Assembly (NCBI GenBank): GCA_900291925.1
Contig: UWYS01000015.1
Location: 248,001-312,000, forward strand
Length of the DNA: 64,000 nt
Origin: Thecaphora thlaspeos
Taxonomy: Eukaryota > Basidiomycota > Ustilaginomycetes > Urocystidales > Glomosporiaceae
Reading direction: 5' to 3'
Shown here: positions 19,957 through 33,187 of the stretch, in pieces
How positions within the stretch are numbered: the first letter of the stretch is position 1
Layout: each line of letters begins with the position of its first letter
Program-made: the position numbers and the translations under genes
Notes under the pieces: model-generated
Database searches by the model: none
What the model was told of the DNA's origin: nothing
What the model saw: only the letters and a program-made list of their open reading frames with translations

Positions 19957-22645
19957 ATGGCAGCGAGAAAGTTGCAAAGTGAGTCCCGGCCTGCGTCGGC
20001 GACACAGCGCGGTGCGGAGAGTGACGGCACCTTCCGCAACGGTCTGTTCCCCGCGCCATAAGGGCTGTGCGCTTGCAATGGACTGGCATCACTGACGCCG
20101 ACCGCCTCCTTTGTTCCTTCTTAATCCTTTTTCTTTCGCACCCATCCAGCCGAGATCGACCGGACCTTGAAAAAGGTCGCGGAAGGTGTCGAGATCTTCG
20201 AGGGCCTATACGAGAAGCTCCAGATGTCGTCAAATCACACGCAAAAGGAGAAGCTCGAATCCGACCTCAAGACCCAGATCAAGAAGCTACAAAGACTTCG
20301 GGATCAAATCAAGACCTGGCTCCAGAGCAACGACATCAAGGACAAGAAGCCGTTGCTTGACAACAGAAAGCTCATCGAGACGGTGAGTAGCGGCAGGTGG
20401 CCCCCCTGCGAGCCGCATGCACGCAAGGGTGTGGAGGCCAGGAAGGATGCAGCAGTCGGCTGATGTTCCTCCTCGTCCTACTTTACTTCTCCCTCTCTTC
20501 CCCTCTCTCATCGGCCTCCGCATCCCTTGTAGCAAATGGAACGCTTCAAAGCTTGCGAAAAGGAGATGAAGACAAAGGCTTTCTCGAAAGAGGGCCTCAT
20601 AGCGGCGGCCAGGCTAGATCCACGGGAAAAGGCAAAGATGGAGATGTCCGACTGGCTCTCTGGGATGGTCGACGAGCTCTCCAGACAGGTCGAGACGTCC
20701 GAGGCCGAGATTGAGGTGATGCTCGGCTCCGGCAAGAAGAAGAAAGGAAGCGCAAAGGATGAGCGGGTTTCGGCCGTCGAGAGCCAAAACGACCGGCGGA
20801 ACTGGCACATCTCGAGGCTGGAGATCCTGCTCCGGATGCTCGAGAACGGCAATCTCGAAGTGGACCGCGTCGAGGGCATCAAGGACGACATCGCCTACTT
20901 TGTCGAGAGCAACTCGGAGGAGGACTTCGAGGAGGACGAGGGCATCTACGACGAGTTCAACCTCGATGACGAGGAAGAGGCGTTTGGCCTCAAGGACAAC
21001 GAGGACATGCAGAGCAGCCACGATGGCGCATCTGTTGTAGATGGTGAGTTTGTGGTGGCTGTGCAGGTGCAGGCTAGCGACGGCCTGACAGCTTCTCTGA
21101 TCTCGTCCTGCGCGTTGCGTTGCGTCACGCCGCGTTACTGACGACATTCTCACCGCTTGCCGCCTTCCCCCTGATTGAACAGTCGAAGCATCGCCAAAAA
21201 CTCACGCCACGCCGTCCAAGGCGAGGAGGGACAGCGAGGCGGAACCAAGGAAGGACGAATCGCCGGTGGCACTGACAAAGAAGGTCTCGAAGAAGCTGGT
21301 CAGCGAGCCGCCAGCGCTGGCAAAGGAGAAGGCGGTCCCGGCGGCCAACTTTGCTCAGGCAAAGGCGCCAGCAGCGCCGGCATCTGTCACGTCGCCGCCA
21401 AAGGCACCGAGCGTCGCACCGCTACCGCCGATCCGATACGCCGCCGCAGCAGCGGCAGCCGTCGCTCCGGCCGCTGCGTCTCCCAACAATGCGCAGCCGG
21501 GAGCGCAAGGGGTCGATGCGACGGCGTCTTCGCCGCCACCATTGTCCGCAACCAGCACAGCGGACAACCATCAGCAGCCTTCCGAAACGACAGCCGCCTC
21601 GCCGACGCTGTCTACGGCGCCGAGCGTCTCGCAGCAGGCGTCCGGCCACTCGCACTCGGCCTCGATTGCGTCAACACCTGCAGTCGAGCACGCTAAGGTG
21701 GCAGAAAACGGCAAGGACCAGGTGGCACGAGCCGCTTCGCCGGCGTCTCCGGGTCTCGGGAGGACCGAAGCACCCGCTGTTGCGGCACCGGGACAGGCAC
21801 CAGAACTAGCACAGGTGTCGGCCACCAAAGGAGTCTCCGCCGAGGACCCGTCGACGAGAGCCGGTGACTCTGGGTTCCAGCCGGCGCAGCTTGCTGCCAG
21901 CTCGGCGGCGGCGGGCGTCGTACAGCCTGCGGGCGGAGGAGCGGGCACGCCGGCCCAGCAGGCAGCGGCGCAGAAGCAGGCGGGGACCGAGGCGAGGCTG
22001 CCGAGCTCGCTGATTGACCTCGTGTCGTCGTTCGAGTCAGCCAAGCAGAAGTCGATGCGACGCGACAGCAACCTCACATCGGTGCACAAATCGCTCGAGT
22101 CGAGCTTCATGAACGTCCCGGAGCCGCTGGACTCGGACAAGCCCAAGTACCACGTCCCCAAGAACCCGTTCCCGACGCCGGCCTACTACCCGCAGGCGCC
22201 TGCCTCGGTCTTTGACAACCCGGTGCTGTACGCCAAGTTCGACGTCGAGACGCTCTTCTACATCTTCTACTATCAGCAGGGGACGTACCACCAGCACCTG
22301 GCGGCGAAGGAGCTCAAGAAGCAGAGCTGGCGCTTCCACAAGCAGTACCTCACCTGGTTCCAGCGCCATTCGGAACCGCAGGCCATCACCGACGAGTACG
22401 AGCAGGGCGTCTACGTCTACTTTGACTGGGAAGGATCGTGGTGCCAGAGGAAGAAGAGCGACTTCAGGTGAGCAGATCGTGCTACGGCGCCTTTGGGTCT
22501 GCGCGCGCACGCTCCGGCGCCGGGTGGACGACATCAAGTATTCCATGCTAATATGATCCCTTGGACGCCCTTCTGACCCCTTCCTTCCCCTCACCTATGC
22601 CACCCTGTCTACAGATTCGAGTACCGATGGCTCGAAGACAATTGA
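19957..22645 (+). CDS. CCR4-NOT complex subunit NOT3/NOT5
   Basis: Five exons, 19957-19978, 20150-20382, 20533-21043, 21183-22467 and 22615-22645, join in phase to 693 residues. The 22-base first exon (MAARKLQ) is spliced to [16 protein letters not shown], which is the classic NOT3 start. Residues 1-240 form the Not3 N-terminal coiled-coil domain, including [39 protein letters not shown] and [18 protein letters not shown], followed by an acidic EEDFEEDEG patch. Residues 260-540 are an Ala/Pro/Ser-rich linker. The C-terminal ~130 residues form the NOT2/3/5 box ([50 protein letters not shown]). The last exon encodes only the ending FEYRWLEDN. The protein scaffolds the deadenylase complex and links it to decapping and translation. 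All four introns have GTGAGT or GTGAGC donors. Confidence 0.95.
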
Positions 22646-22926
22646 AGCCACCACCTCACGTTTGCGTGCGCGGCACCAGCTTACGCTGAAGCAAAGATCC
22701 CACCTTCGTGAATGTAGCATCCTTCGTTTCCCGCTCTCTCGTGAAGCTTGACAACGGGTCGGGACTTGGCCTCCTCTTTCCACCTCTTCGCCGGCAGGCA
22801 ACATGGGGGAGGGAGGGTAAGGCCAGGATCCGTTTGTAATCGTATCTGTTTAGCCTCCTCGTCAACGGCGTTTTTGAGACTAACACTCTAAGATTGTCTT
22901 GGTCTTCCTTGGGATTTTCTTGGCGC

Positions 22927-22940
22927 GGGGGGGGGGGGGG
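22927..22940. repeat. Poly-G run of 14
   Basis: Fourteen consecutive G residues are followed by AGAGAGGGGG. Such a tract can form a G-quadruplex and is a common site of sequencing or assembly error. Confidence 0.85.
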
Positions 22941-23779
22941 AGAGAGGGGGTCAGTGAGGTCGTCGAAGACATGTGGGGCTCAGTCTCTTTCGATCGGCAG
23001 AGGCGGACCGAGCTTTGAGATCTCCTTTTGACGCTTGACCGTAGAGACGGGAAACGCGGGAGAGTCTGAAAAGGACCTCGCCTTTTTTATGTCGAATTAA
23101 TTGCTGCTTCTGTTCTACCTCATTCTTCCGGCGCTACTGTCACACAGGCTTCCCGTCTCTCGATCGGATCCTCCTGTCGACTTCCTCTACAGTATCCACT
23201 TGGTGTTGGAACAGACAAGGGACACCTTGATCGTCACACGGCGCCGCTGTGGCTCAACCCTGAATTTCGAGCTCGATAGGAGGTCAAGAAGCTCTCCGTC
23301 GATAGGAGGGGATGGTGCCTACGAACCGCGGCTCTTCCGGACCCTCCTCCTTGACAGCAAGATCTCGTCGTCATATGATCAGTTTGTCCGCTCTTTTGTC
23401 TTTCCGTACCACCGATTCGTAGCGTGGGAAGCAAGATGAGCGCGCGAGATGGGCGTGTCTTCTTCCACTCTCATTCTTCATCGTTTGTTCTGCACCATAC
23501 TGCGATGCGGTGCCGGTTGGCGTCCAAGGCAACCCCCACCTCTTCTCCCCTGAACACGGTAGCATGTTCATGCGCTACTACACTGTAACGTCTTGCTCGA
23601 GCGGGCGTACTGGGTCCGCGGAGACCTTCGAAGAATCGTAGAGGGATGGGGGTTTTCCTAGTACTTTCCACAATAGTCTAACTAATCGTTCATTCCTCCG
23701 CGGCTTAGGTTGGGACCGGATGGATGGGTGAGCCGTGACGAAGTGGAAGCAACGCAACAGTGAGCTGCGGGATGGGTGC

Positions 23780-26700
23780 ACACTACGGTACAGTAGCCAC
23801 ATGTGAGGTCTTTGGCGACTTATGCCTGCTTGCATGCCGAGACCGACAGCAGACAAGCCACCGTTTGATAGAGGTCATGAAGCAAGAGTCTCTTCCTTCG
23901 TCCAATCCGACCAACAAGGGTGGTGCGACATGTGGACAAACCACGACGGCGATGCGGTGTACGTACATACTGTAGCGAGGCGTGATGTCTGTCATCGCAG
24001 CAATAGGCACGCCTTTCCATGTGACGGTACGGTATAGAGTATGTACATAGGTAGAGCGGTGCAGCTTGTCGTGTAAGTACTCCCATTTGTCAATCTTTCA
24101 ATCCCTTTCCGCTTCACAGCCGCGCCCCGCCCAGCGACTCACATGTGAGGTTCGCCTGTCGTCGTCGAGACAGAGTTACACTGTGATGGGCTTCACACCA
24201 GACAGTCGGGCCAGCGACGCTGCGTGCAACGAACGGCTCCCTTCTTCACTCTGCTGTCGCGGGCGGCTGTCGGTGGAAGAGGCCTGACCAAGGACGATGC
24301 CAATCTGAAAAATGAAGGGACGAAGTGAGACCCGAGAAAGTCGCCGATGGCGACCAAGGTACTGTAACATGCCTTGCTACAATCCTCGAACCGATGGGAG
24401 TCTTACAACAAGGCGTGACCACGCCTCGCCTTTCGGAGCGAAGAAGTCGTCTCGGGAGGTGTCCGCGAGAGCCTGAGAGTTCTCTCGGGTCTCCCGCCGC
24501 AGCACCTGTAAGTGCAGTACTTACGTACTTTGAGCAGCTATGAGGCGGCCGCTGTCTGGTCAAGTGTGTGACACGATCTCAGACCAACGGAAGCTCCCTT
24601 GACCGCGACCTCTCTTCCGGTCACATATGAAAAGAAGCGCTTTCCTTCTCGTCATTTGAGGTCTGTGACAGCTTCTATCCCTTAGGCCGCGAAACCGCCG
24701 TAACCTCGCTCTCGGCATGAAAGACCCGGCTACTTTGACGGTTGAGGCGGACCCGCATCATGATCCCCCTGGCTCCTTTTGCTTTTCTCTCCGTAACCTC
24801 GCCTCTTCTCGTGTGGAAGTTGTCCGGGCTAAGTACTACAGTACACTACAGTAAGTCTCTGTACAGTACAATTGTAAACTACTGTGTATGCGCCGTAGAG
24901 TGGTGCGTGGCCAGAGCGCGCATAGACGACGCTGCGAGGAGGCTCTTCACGTTGACACAGATACGGATCCCAGGGACCCAAAGGGAGCCAGCCAAGAAGC
25001 AAACCGAACAAGCAAGCAGGCAAGCAAGGGGATGCAAACATCGCAAACGTCAACAAGTCGTCGAGTACCGGGTTGCGTACGGACGACGGGTCCCTGCGCA
25101 AACCTCCCAAACGCGCCTCCGCTGGCAACACCAACAAGAGACTCGTCGTCACCGTCTACTTATATCCGCCCACTGCACTGAAGACCTACTTAGGAAGCGA
25201 GCCATGGTGCAAGTGTGCCAGAGGTTGTGGCGCTTGGTCGGAACATTCCGCAATTTACCACGCTACCTACGGCTAAAGCAAGAGCAGGCGGGAGGGAGTT
25301 GCCGAAAGTTTGGTGAGGCGGAATATTGTGTCGCCAACGTGCTACTGTAAGAGTTAGAAGTAGGACGGTGGTATGTAATAAGTAAAGTAGTGCACTACAT
25401 AAATACTACATTTAGTTAGGTATACACCCGTCGACGTGGCGAGCTTGCCGTGGGAGGCCAGGGACGTTGATCTTGAGACGGGGCGGGGATACGGGTGGCG
25501 AGGTGAAAGATCCAATCATGATTATTGCGCCCGCGTGCATCCGCAGCCGAGTCGATGTGTGCAGTAGTGCTCGGTGTCCAGCGGGCTCCCCGCTCGACAG
25601 CTAAACCAGCCTGCACAAAGGCGGAGTCTGTACAGTATCGAATGCAGGCGGGCGGGCGGGCGTACATAAAGCCTGATGACTCTTGCTGACTGTACTACTG
25701 CCTTCACCATACGCCCATGCCGGGTAAAGAATAAATTAAGTGTACAGAGTACGGAGGCAGGCCGTATGCCCAGACACGGAGTTGCCTCTTCGCTTTTCCG
25801 CCGAACCATGGTCTCTTCGTCCGGCCATCCATCGTCATGCAATCCGGCGTTCAAGCGGTGTCCCGCTCTTCGGCAGCAACGTACTGCAGTACTGTACTGT
25901 ACAGTACTGTACTGTACCGTGCTCGTTTCTTGACTGAAAGCAAGCCGAGATGGACGCTGAGACAAGGGCTCGCAAGAGGCAAGAAAATATTGATGAGCAG
26001 AACACATGGAGAGAGTAGTCTCGATGTGCTCCTCGCGGGCAGCTGTCGATCGACCCAACCACAGCCTATCCTTTTGTCCTTCATGTACAGTACACTATGT
26101 ATTTACTTACACTAGTACCAGAGTCAATAATCGCGCTGTGACCGAAGAGGGCAAACGTCTCCGTGAAGCGTGCGCAATGCTGAGTTCGTGCCGAGCTTCA
26201 AGCGACGACGGGTGACAACGGCAGCTCGTCGGAACACTCAATCGATGGCTCGGGCCCCGCTCGTTGATAGTTTAATGCTTCGCCGCCGCAAGCCATGACA
26301 TCGCAGCCGAAGCAGAGCACAGCACAGCATAATGCACCGCTGCCGCAGCGTCGTCTGGCGGTGCAACGAGCGAAGAGTATTCCAGGGCCGCACGTACAGT
26401 ACATCCCGTACAGTACGTTGCGCTCTGTTTGTGTGAACGCGCGCTAGATCGTGCCAAAGATGCGTCCAGCACGACGCATGAACAGAGACCGCCAGCATGT
26501 CCATCGAGCTCATATCTAGACTCTCTGTTCACATCGGACCTTGAACATACAGTACTGATGACTGATGACCACGGCTGCTCAATGCAACGTCCGAGAATCG
26601 GAAAGTAGTACATATCGTCGACAACCACAGAGTTTGTTCCCGACCGATGTACGTAGCGAAGCGCAGCCGCAGCTTACCTGCTGTGAAGACAACCCGATCC

Positions 26701-27170
26701 CTCGGTTTGCCACCAACACACGTCCCTGAACTCATCGTCGACGACAGCTAATTGATCCTGTTTAGTTGTGAATTGAGAAGTGCCACTACGTCGTCACACT
26801 GCCTCGTTCTGGTCTGTCTCGGAAGCAGTGTAAGATTGCTGGTGTTGCAATGGCGCGGCATAAGAAGAGGAGGGAGAACTCTTGCCCGCTCCACAAACAG
26901 ATCGTCAGGTATACTGTACTGTATCCTGACAGGCGCAGAAGGCCATGGTGAGTCGTACCTTCTCTTAGTGTGGGACATGCCATGATCGGGTCTATTCCAC
27001 CTCTCCACTAGTTGCGGACGCCACACGACTTAGCCTGGTAAAGAGCGCAACGGTGGCAAGAGGCGGTCGCGTCCAAGACCTCGGAGCGAACGAGACCTCA
27101 TCACTGGCAGCCGAAGCGAGCCATGCCTGATACGTATGTACTACATACCGTAGTACGGTACAGTACTGTC
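23780..27170. repeat. Cluster of GTACAGTA/TACTGTAC palindrome-like octamers
   Basis: By eye I count at least 13 exact copies of this octamer (either strand), at about 23784, 24871, 25627, five overlapping copies in 25881-25915, 26088, 26395, 26409, 26926 and 27159, with many one-base variants such as AGTACTACAGTACACTACAG near 24834. Chance expectation in 3.4 kb is about 0.1. The motif was not noticed inside any coding exon of the window, but single copies occur in other gaps (near 2603, 3726, 13433). Confidence 0.7.
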
Positions 27171-29400
27171 TTGGCTGCATTTACTTACGGTTCAGCTGGC
27201 ACTCACGACTGTATACTGTTAAGGCTTGCCGCCGCCGTGATGACGGTGGGGAACTACTTACCAGTAGACTGCAGCTCGGCTGGCATCGCTGGGCAACCAG
27301 GCTTCACGTTCTGACGAATTAGAGAGTGGTCGGCATCGATGCCGTTCGTGGGTGGGCAGTCGCGCTTCTCATCGACCGCGCCGGTTCGCCTGCCGACAGT
27401 CACCAGTGTGTTCATCTCTGCTTGCCAGCTTTGACCCCGGTGAACCCCACCTTGGCGCTGGCGGCGTCGTGGGTTGCTCGCAGCTCATTACAGATTGCAG
27501 CATGGGACGGCCCGATCGTGCTGCCGAACATGGGATTCCATTCAATTGTCGAACGTTTAGCGGTAAGGATGTCTGAAAGCTCCGGTACCACGGCCACTAC
27601 TGTATCGGAGGAAGAGGAACGGGAGGGCTGAGCAGCGATGGCTGCCGAGAGCGCTTCACGGCTCATGGCAGTTGATGTGCGGTCCTGCCTTTGCCTTGCG
27701 CTTGCTGTGGGACGTCTGCCAAGATGGAAGCGGCGCGGCATGGCGCGGCATGGCGTAAGAACCGTCGCTCATCGCCAGACCGATACGGAGAGAGCCGTCC
27801 GTCCGTACAAACGTCGGTATCGGTGCCGCGGAGGTGGCCCTGGCCTAACCATAGCCAACGGAGGAACGGCTTGGCTTTCCCTCCGTTCCGGCACCCTTTG
27901 TGTCGGCTGCAGGGGAAACGCCGTGCAGCCGCGGGACAATAAAATGCAAGCCAAGTCGAGTCCAGGCGAGGCAGCAGGTGGGCGGGCAGGCAGGGGGTGA
28001 AGTTACAGCGCTAGAGCCCTGCCGCCGCTACTTACCTGCGCAACATGTGGGGCAGCGAGTGGCCAAGGCAGCACCAGGGGGCGGAGCAGCGACAGCGCTG
28101 CGTCTCTTGCGTCTCCTGCCTGGCCTCCTGCATCGCCTATGTACGCCTCGTCGCGCCGCCCCCTTTCCCGCCTCAAAGGCCATAGTTAGGCAGGGTTCGT
28201 TGCTTGCCTGCTCGCCTGCCTGCCTACCCGTGCTCCTCTCAACGTCCTGGCCGCCTGACTTCCGAGCCCGGCTGACTGAGGTCCATCATCACTCACCCCC
28301 CGCCATCGTCACCACCGCCGCCAGCATCACCAGCACTAGCACCTCTGGCACCACCACCATCCCCGTCTTTTCGGCAGCCGCCTCACACTCCTTTGTCGTT
28401 CTAACCCCTGCACATCCCATTCCGGAACGGCTTCCATTCCGTCGGACCACCGCCACCACCACCTGCCTCTCCTTTCGGCCCTCCCTTCGCCGCTCGACAC
28501 ATCAAGCTACCAGATCACTAACGCAGCAAGCCGCCCTTTGCTGGTATCCGCCGCCTTCGGAGCAGCCGTGTCCTCCTTCGTCCACCACCACAGAGAGGAC
28601 ACCGTATCCCAGCGATAGTCACTGCTCAGCTCTTTAGAGCCCCTCTGCCTCCACAGCCAGCCAAAGGACTTCGACTGGCCCGTACTTCACTTCGCCTCGA
28701 TCTCTACCCATCTAGCACCATCTTATCTCTCACCTTTGGCTTCTCACTTTCATACCACCTCTGCTAAGTAGGCTCGCGCTCGTCGCCCGCCTCGCCAATC
28801 GGATCGACCGACCCTAGAGCGGCGACCATCGCGACTTGATCCCTTCAACTCGAGTCCGACGAGGAAACGCTTCCTCACTGCACCAGACGCTGACCTTGAT
28901 CTCTGGTCTTCGCTAGAAACTCCTCTGCTGCCCGGACTCTTCCCCTATCGTGTGGCCCTACCCCTCTCACCAGTCAGCGCTCACCCACTCCTCCTCGCTC
29001 TCTCGATCTCGACCGAGCAAAAAGGTTTCCGATTGTTCCACGAGGCTGCAATAAACTTGGACTCCACCTTCGCCCTCTAGCGCCATATCGTTGACGTTTC
29101 CCGTCCGCTTTCATCATCCGGCCGATCGTCCGTTAAGCTCGTCTTCGCCGCTTCCGTGAGCTAGACCGCACAGAAGCCCTTGTAGCCCGGCTCTCTGCGT
29201 TCAGCACCCACCACCTCTGCACGTCAACTTTCACAGTCGGCGATCCCACTGGCCGGGCGCGCTTCAAAGAGACCGCGCAGCTGTGTGCTCGCGATATCGG
29301 CTCGTCTCTGCCAGTAGCTCAGCGTGCAGGTGAGCAAACAAGCAGGCACACCCTCTGTCGTCCACGAAACACATCCGACCAGGCCGGAGCTTCGCCGAGC

Positions 29401-32225
29401 ATGTCTCTGAAGTTCTTCTCGCGGCTGCGAGACAAGGAAAAGTCGCCCGTCAAGACCAAGCCCCTCCCGATAAAGCCGGCATCAGCACCGAGAACTGGCA
29501 CTGAGCTCAACATTGATGAGATCCAAGTCATTAGCTGGGAGAATGAAACGGTCCGGCAAGCGTCGTACGGGCGCGGAGGCCGTTTCGGCGAGGCCGAGAC
29601 CTCCCATGCCGACAAAAAGACGCCATTGTACGAGGCCTCCACGCAGAAGTCGTCAAAACATGCCGACGACCCTGGACCCAACCAACCTCGCGCCGGCTCT
29701 GTGCTCGATCGCCCTCGCGTCGCCACCCGCGGAGAGCCCGAGGTTCACGCCCGCGATTACCCCACCTCGCCCGCGTCGGACGATGCGCGCGAAGAGCTCC
29801 GTTCCACCAATGGAGAGGCCCCCGCCCGTAACCCCGACGGCTGGCCCGTTTCGACGCGCAAGGCGGACTCGTCGAGGCCAAAGAGGCCCAAGACCGCCGG
29901 CGGCGAGTCATTTAAGACGTTCTACCGGACCAACACAACGCACTGGAACACCAGCACCACCTCGCTGGCCAGCGCCACCGTCGATGGCGAGCTCCACGGC
30001 GGTTCCAAGGGCAGCAAAAAATCTTTCGGCGGCCTCGGCAAGAAGTCGTCGCTGCACTTCTTCCGACGGATCAAGTCGCCCTCGGGGGATTCGGTGGTCT
30101 CGTCGGAGGACGCGGCTAGCTCCAGCGACGATCACCCGCCACCAACAGCGCGGCGAAGCCGAAGCTCGTCGATGACCTCACTGTCCTCGGCCGTCTTCAA
30201 CCTGCGCAGCAAGGAGAAGCCACCAAGCCTGCCGACCTCGCACCACGTCCTCACCGGCGGATCCGTCGGCCGCAACGTCACCAAGAACCGCGCGCCGTCG
30301 TCCTGGAAGCCGGCCACCGTCTCGATTGAGACGAGCCCTTACCTGTCGTCGGCATACACATCCGAGACCGATCTGGCAGGGAGCAAGGAGCAGGGGCAGC
30401 CGCGGCACAGGTTCCGCGCCAAGAACGCGATGGCGCGGGCCAGGAGCATCAAGAGGACGGTGCCATCGCATAGCCCCAGGACCGGTTCGGACGGGTCGAC
30501 GACTACCAGCCCGGCGATGCCCGAGATGACTTCGGGGACGTTTGCCTCGATTCAGCGCCCGTCGTCGCCAAATCGGAGCGCATCAGCAGCAGCAGCGGCG
30601 GCGGGCAAGGCTGACGACGTGAGCGCCGACAGCGCCGAACCTGTCGTCAAGGTCAGCTCGCCCGGGATGTCGACCATTGCGCTGCCGCTGGGAAACTCGC
30701 TCAACGGCCTCATGGCTACCAAGCTTTTCCAGCAGCTTGGACCACCGCCGACGGGGCTCGATGCGTTGGCTTTTGAGGAGCGCGTGACAATCGTGATGGA
30801 ATACATCGATAGCCGCAGCATCAACCTGCCGTCGCAGCTAGCAAAGGTCCCGCAGTCGCCGACCAGCCCGCGCAGTAGCCTTCCCCCTCCGAACAAGCAG
30901 CCGTCGCTGCGGCGGGGTATCTCGACGGCATCGACTGAGGACGAGTTCGACAAGGTCGAGTGCCAGATGGAGCAGGAGGTGCTGCAGATGCTGGCCCGCG
31001 GCGCCTATGATCGCTCAGTGAGTCCCTCAGCCCGTCCCATCTGATTTGCCACGGAAGTGTAGAAGCGCCGCCACTGACGCGTCCTCACCGTCCTCACCTG
31101 ACATCAACGCTGTTTCCCTTTCGTCGCGTGCGTGCCTGTTCGCGATCCTCTCAGAGCGTCGAGGAGCTGAGGCTCGACGCCGTCTTTCTGGAGGCTCGAC
31201 GTCGAAGCGGAGTGGGCTACAGCCGGACGCATTTCCAGCTGTTCGTTGACGGAGTCTCGACGGTAGGCCCGTACCTGACGCCGGACGGCCGTGGATGGTC
31301 GAACGGCGCGTCCCTCGGCACATCACCCCGGGCCGCCTCTTCAAGCATCGGCGGAGCTATGGACGGCGACACGTTGTCAGGGCTGGGTGTTGTGCCTTTG
31401 CGGCCGGCGCCGAGGCGCAAGAGGCGGCCTACCACGGCGCCTGAGACGCAGAGCTCCGTGGTGCTGGGCAGCGGACACCTACCACCCTCGCCGCCGCTAC
31501 CTCGCTTTGAAGGCGTCAGCGCCCTGTCGGCTCGTCCCAGCTCGACGCGGATGCCGCGATCGCCGGCTCCGAGCTGTCAGTCGATGCAGGCGTCCGATGA
31601 GTCGCACGAGTTGGCGTCGCGGGACGGCCACAGCCACAGCAGCAGCCACGGTCTCGGCTTCGACGTCCTGCGAACGGGTGCGTGGGGTAGAGCAGAGTCC
31701 GACGGCAAGACGCCGGCGGGTCTCTTCACGCCTCAGTCTTTCAGCGCCAAACCGCCTCCGCCGCCGGCCTCGTCGTCATCGGCTTTGTCGCACGATAACT
31801 ACCAGTACGGCAACAGCGCATCAAGGAGCATGGCTAACGTCCAGGTGCCCCGCCCCTCTGATCTGGTACAGTTCGCTGGTGCCCCTCCACAGACGATGGT
31901 ACCGCATACGTGCAGCGGCGGTGCGGCATCTGGCCATGGCCCCGGCGGGCCCGGCTTCAACGGTTACAGGCGCGGGTCGAGCGACCACGAGAGCAGCAGC
32001 AACCACACGACGCGGAGCGCGCGGTCGCCCCTGATGACGGCCGGCAGCTACGGCCGTTGGAGCAGCCGGTTCAGCGCGGGGACGCGCAACTCGCAGGACA
32101 CTAACGACACCGTCGAGACGTCCGAGTCGACGCTGGCGGGCGGCAGCGGCCAGCTTCTGTCGATGGGGGCTGTGTCCATGTCGGCCTACTTGGACAAGGA
32201 GGGCCTGAAGGCGCAGCAGGTCTAG
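29401..32225 (+). CDS. Large disordered protein, function unknown
   Basis: Two exons, 29401-31017 and 31155-32225, separated by an intron with GTGAGT and CTCAG ends, encode 895 residues. I do not recognise the family. The N-terminus begins MSLKFFSRLRDKEK, a basic amphipathic start. A short acid-containing segment follows (INIDEIQVISWENE-like), then long Ser/Thr/Pro/Lys-rich disorder up to about residue 430. A more ordered part spans about 430-590: LGNSLNGLMATKLFQQLGPP, FEERVTIVMEYIDSRSINLP, and across the splice junction EVLQMLARGAYDRSVEELRL and GVGYSRTHFQLFVDGV. The junction falls inside this ordered block and keeps it continuous, which supports the splice model. The tail is again Ser/Gly/Pro-rich. 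No membrane segment or signal peptide is visible. Its very long CT-rich leader suggests a regulated gene. A role in morphogenesis or signalling would be speculation. Confidence 0.75.
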
Positions 32226-33187
32226 ATGGGGCCATGCCGAGACCTGTCAAGCGCATTTGAACGCATTACCAAGAACAGGACGCAGGAGCGACAGGACGGA
32301 CGTTGCGGACAGTCACCCTCCTTACCTCTTCCCATCATACGCAGCACCAACATCCTCGGGCCGCCGCAGCAGGCGCTTCTACCAACGCGCAGTATACCGT
32401 ACCGCCACATACGTGCAGTCGCCTGCTTTGTCTTTCACACACCTAGACGGACGATCGCTTGCTTGCTTGCTCACTTGCTTGCTTATCATCTCTTGAGCCG
32501 GCTTCCTTTCTCTCTTCGCTGTCGCTCTCACACACTCAAATGCTCCTGTGTACATCACACGTAGGATAGATACCCCCTCCTCCCCCCGGCAGTACTCTTG
32601 CCGTCTTACTTTTCCGCTCTCTTCTCTCTGTACCACCACCGCCCGACCCGTCTAATCGCAAGATCTGTCCCGCCTTGTTTGCCCTCAGCATTATGCTGGT
32701 CATTTGTGCCGAGAGCGAACGATATGTTTGTTAGGCTGAATGAATCTGACCTGGGCAGGAGTCATCGTATCGCCAGCTATAGCGAACGGGACCTGAGGGG
32801 TTGCCGTCCACAGCAATGTTTTCCGAAGTGCGCGGTCGAGCTCGGGCGGCGTGCGCCCGCCAGCGGAGAATTGAAGTGAGCGCGGGGTCTTGGACGCCGC
32901 GCTGAGGGTCTCGGGAATCGAGCCCCGCCCCTGACGGGAAAAGTGGAGGTGGGAGAGGCCAATGCTTGCTGCGCACCTACCCGCCCACATCTTCCCCCAG
33001 CGCCTTTCTTGGTTCAACACCAAGACCACCCAGCTTTCCCGCCAATTCGACAACCACAACTTCCTCGCCAGGTCTGACACCTGGCCTCCTTTGGGCTTAA
33101 TCTCCATCTCCTCCCGCCACCTGGAAACGCTACGCTATCAACCGGCACGGCACGCCACAGCACGGCTCAGCCGAGAGCAACAGGAAG
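32226..33187. other. Intergenic between the unknown gene and the AMSH gene
   Basis: A 962-bp gap with no supported gene. It holds a CTTG-type simple repeat at 32457-32486 and a CT-rich leader before 33188. A tRNA-like T-arm on the minus strand near 32905-32935 (GGGGCTCGATTCCC) lacks an A box or acceptor stem and is not called. Confidence 0.6.

Larger units (their letters stand above)
22646..29400. other. Gene desert of 6.8 kb before the unknown gene
   Basis: No open frame has convincing domains or codon character. The longest (27900-28637, plus) is Ser/Pro/Thr-rich and sits in CT-rich leader-like DNA. The first 300 bases are NOT3 3' sequence, with a run of 14 G at 22927-22940. Between about 23780 and 27170 the octamer GTACAGTA/TACTGTAC and close variants recur. 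From about 28250 to 29400 the plus strand is strongly C+T-rich, which suggests the promoter and a long 5' leader of the gene at 29401. A non-coding transcript or an unrecognised upstream exon cannot be excluded. Confidence 0.6.

Noticed and set aside
27900..28637. 245-codon plus-strand open frame in the gene desert
   Set aside because: Ser/Pro/Thr-rich translation of a CT-rich leader; no domain and no sign of constraint.
32905..32935. tRNA-like T-arm on the minus strand
   Set aside because: No A box, anticodon arm or acceptor stem can be built around it.
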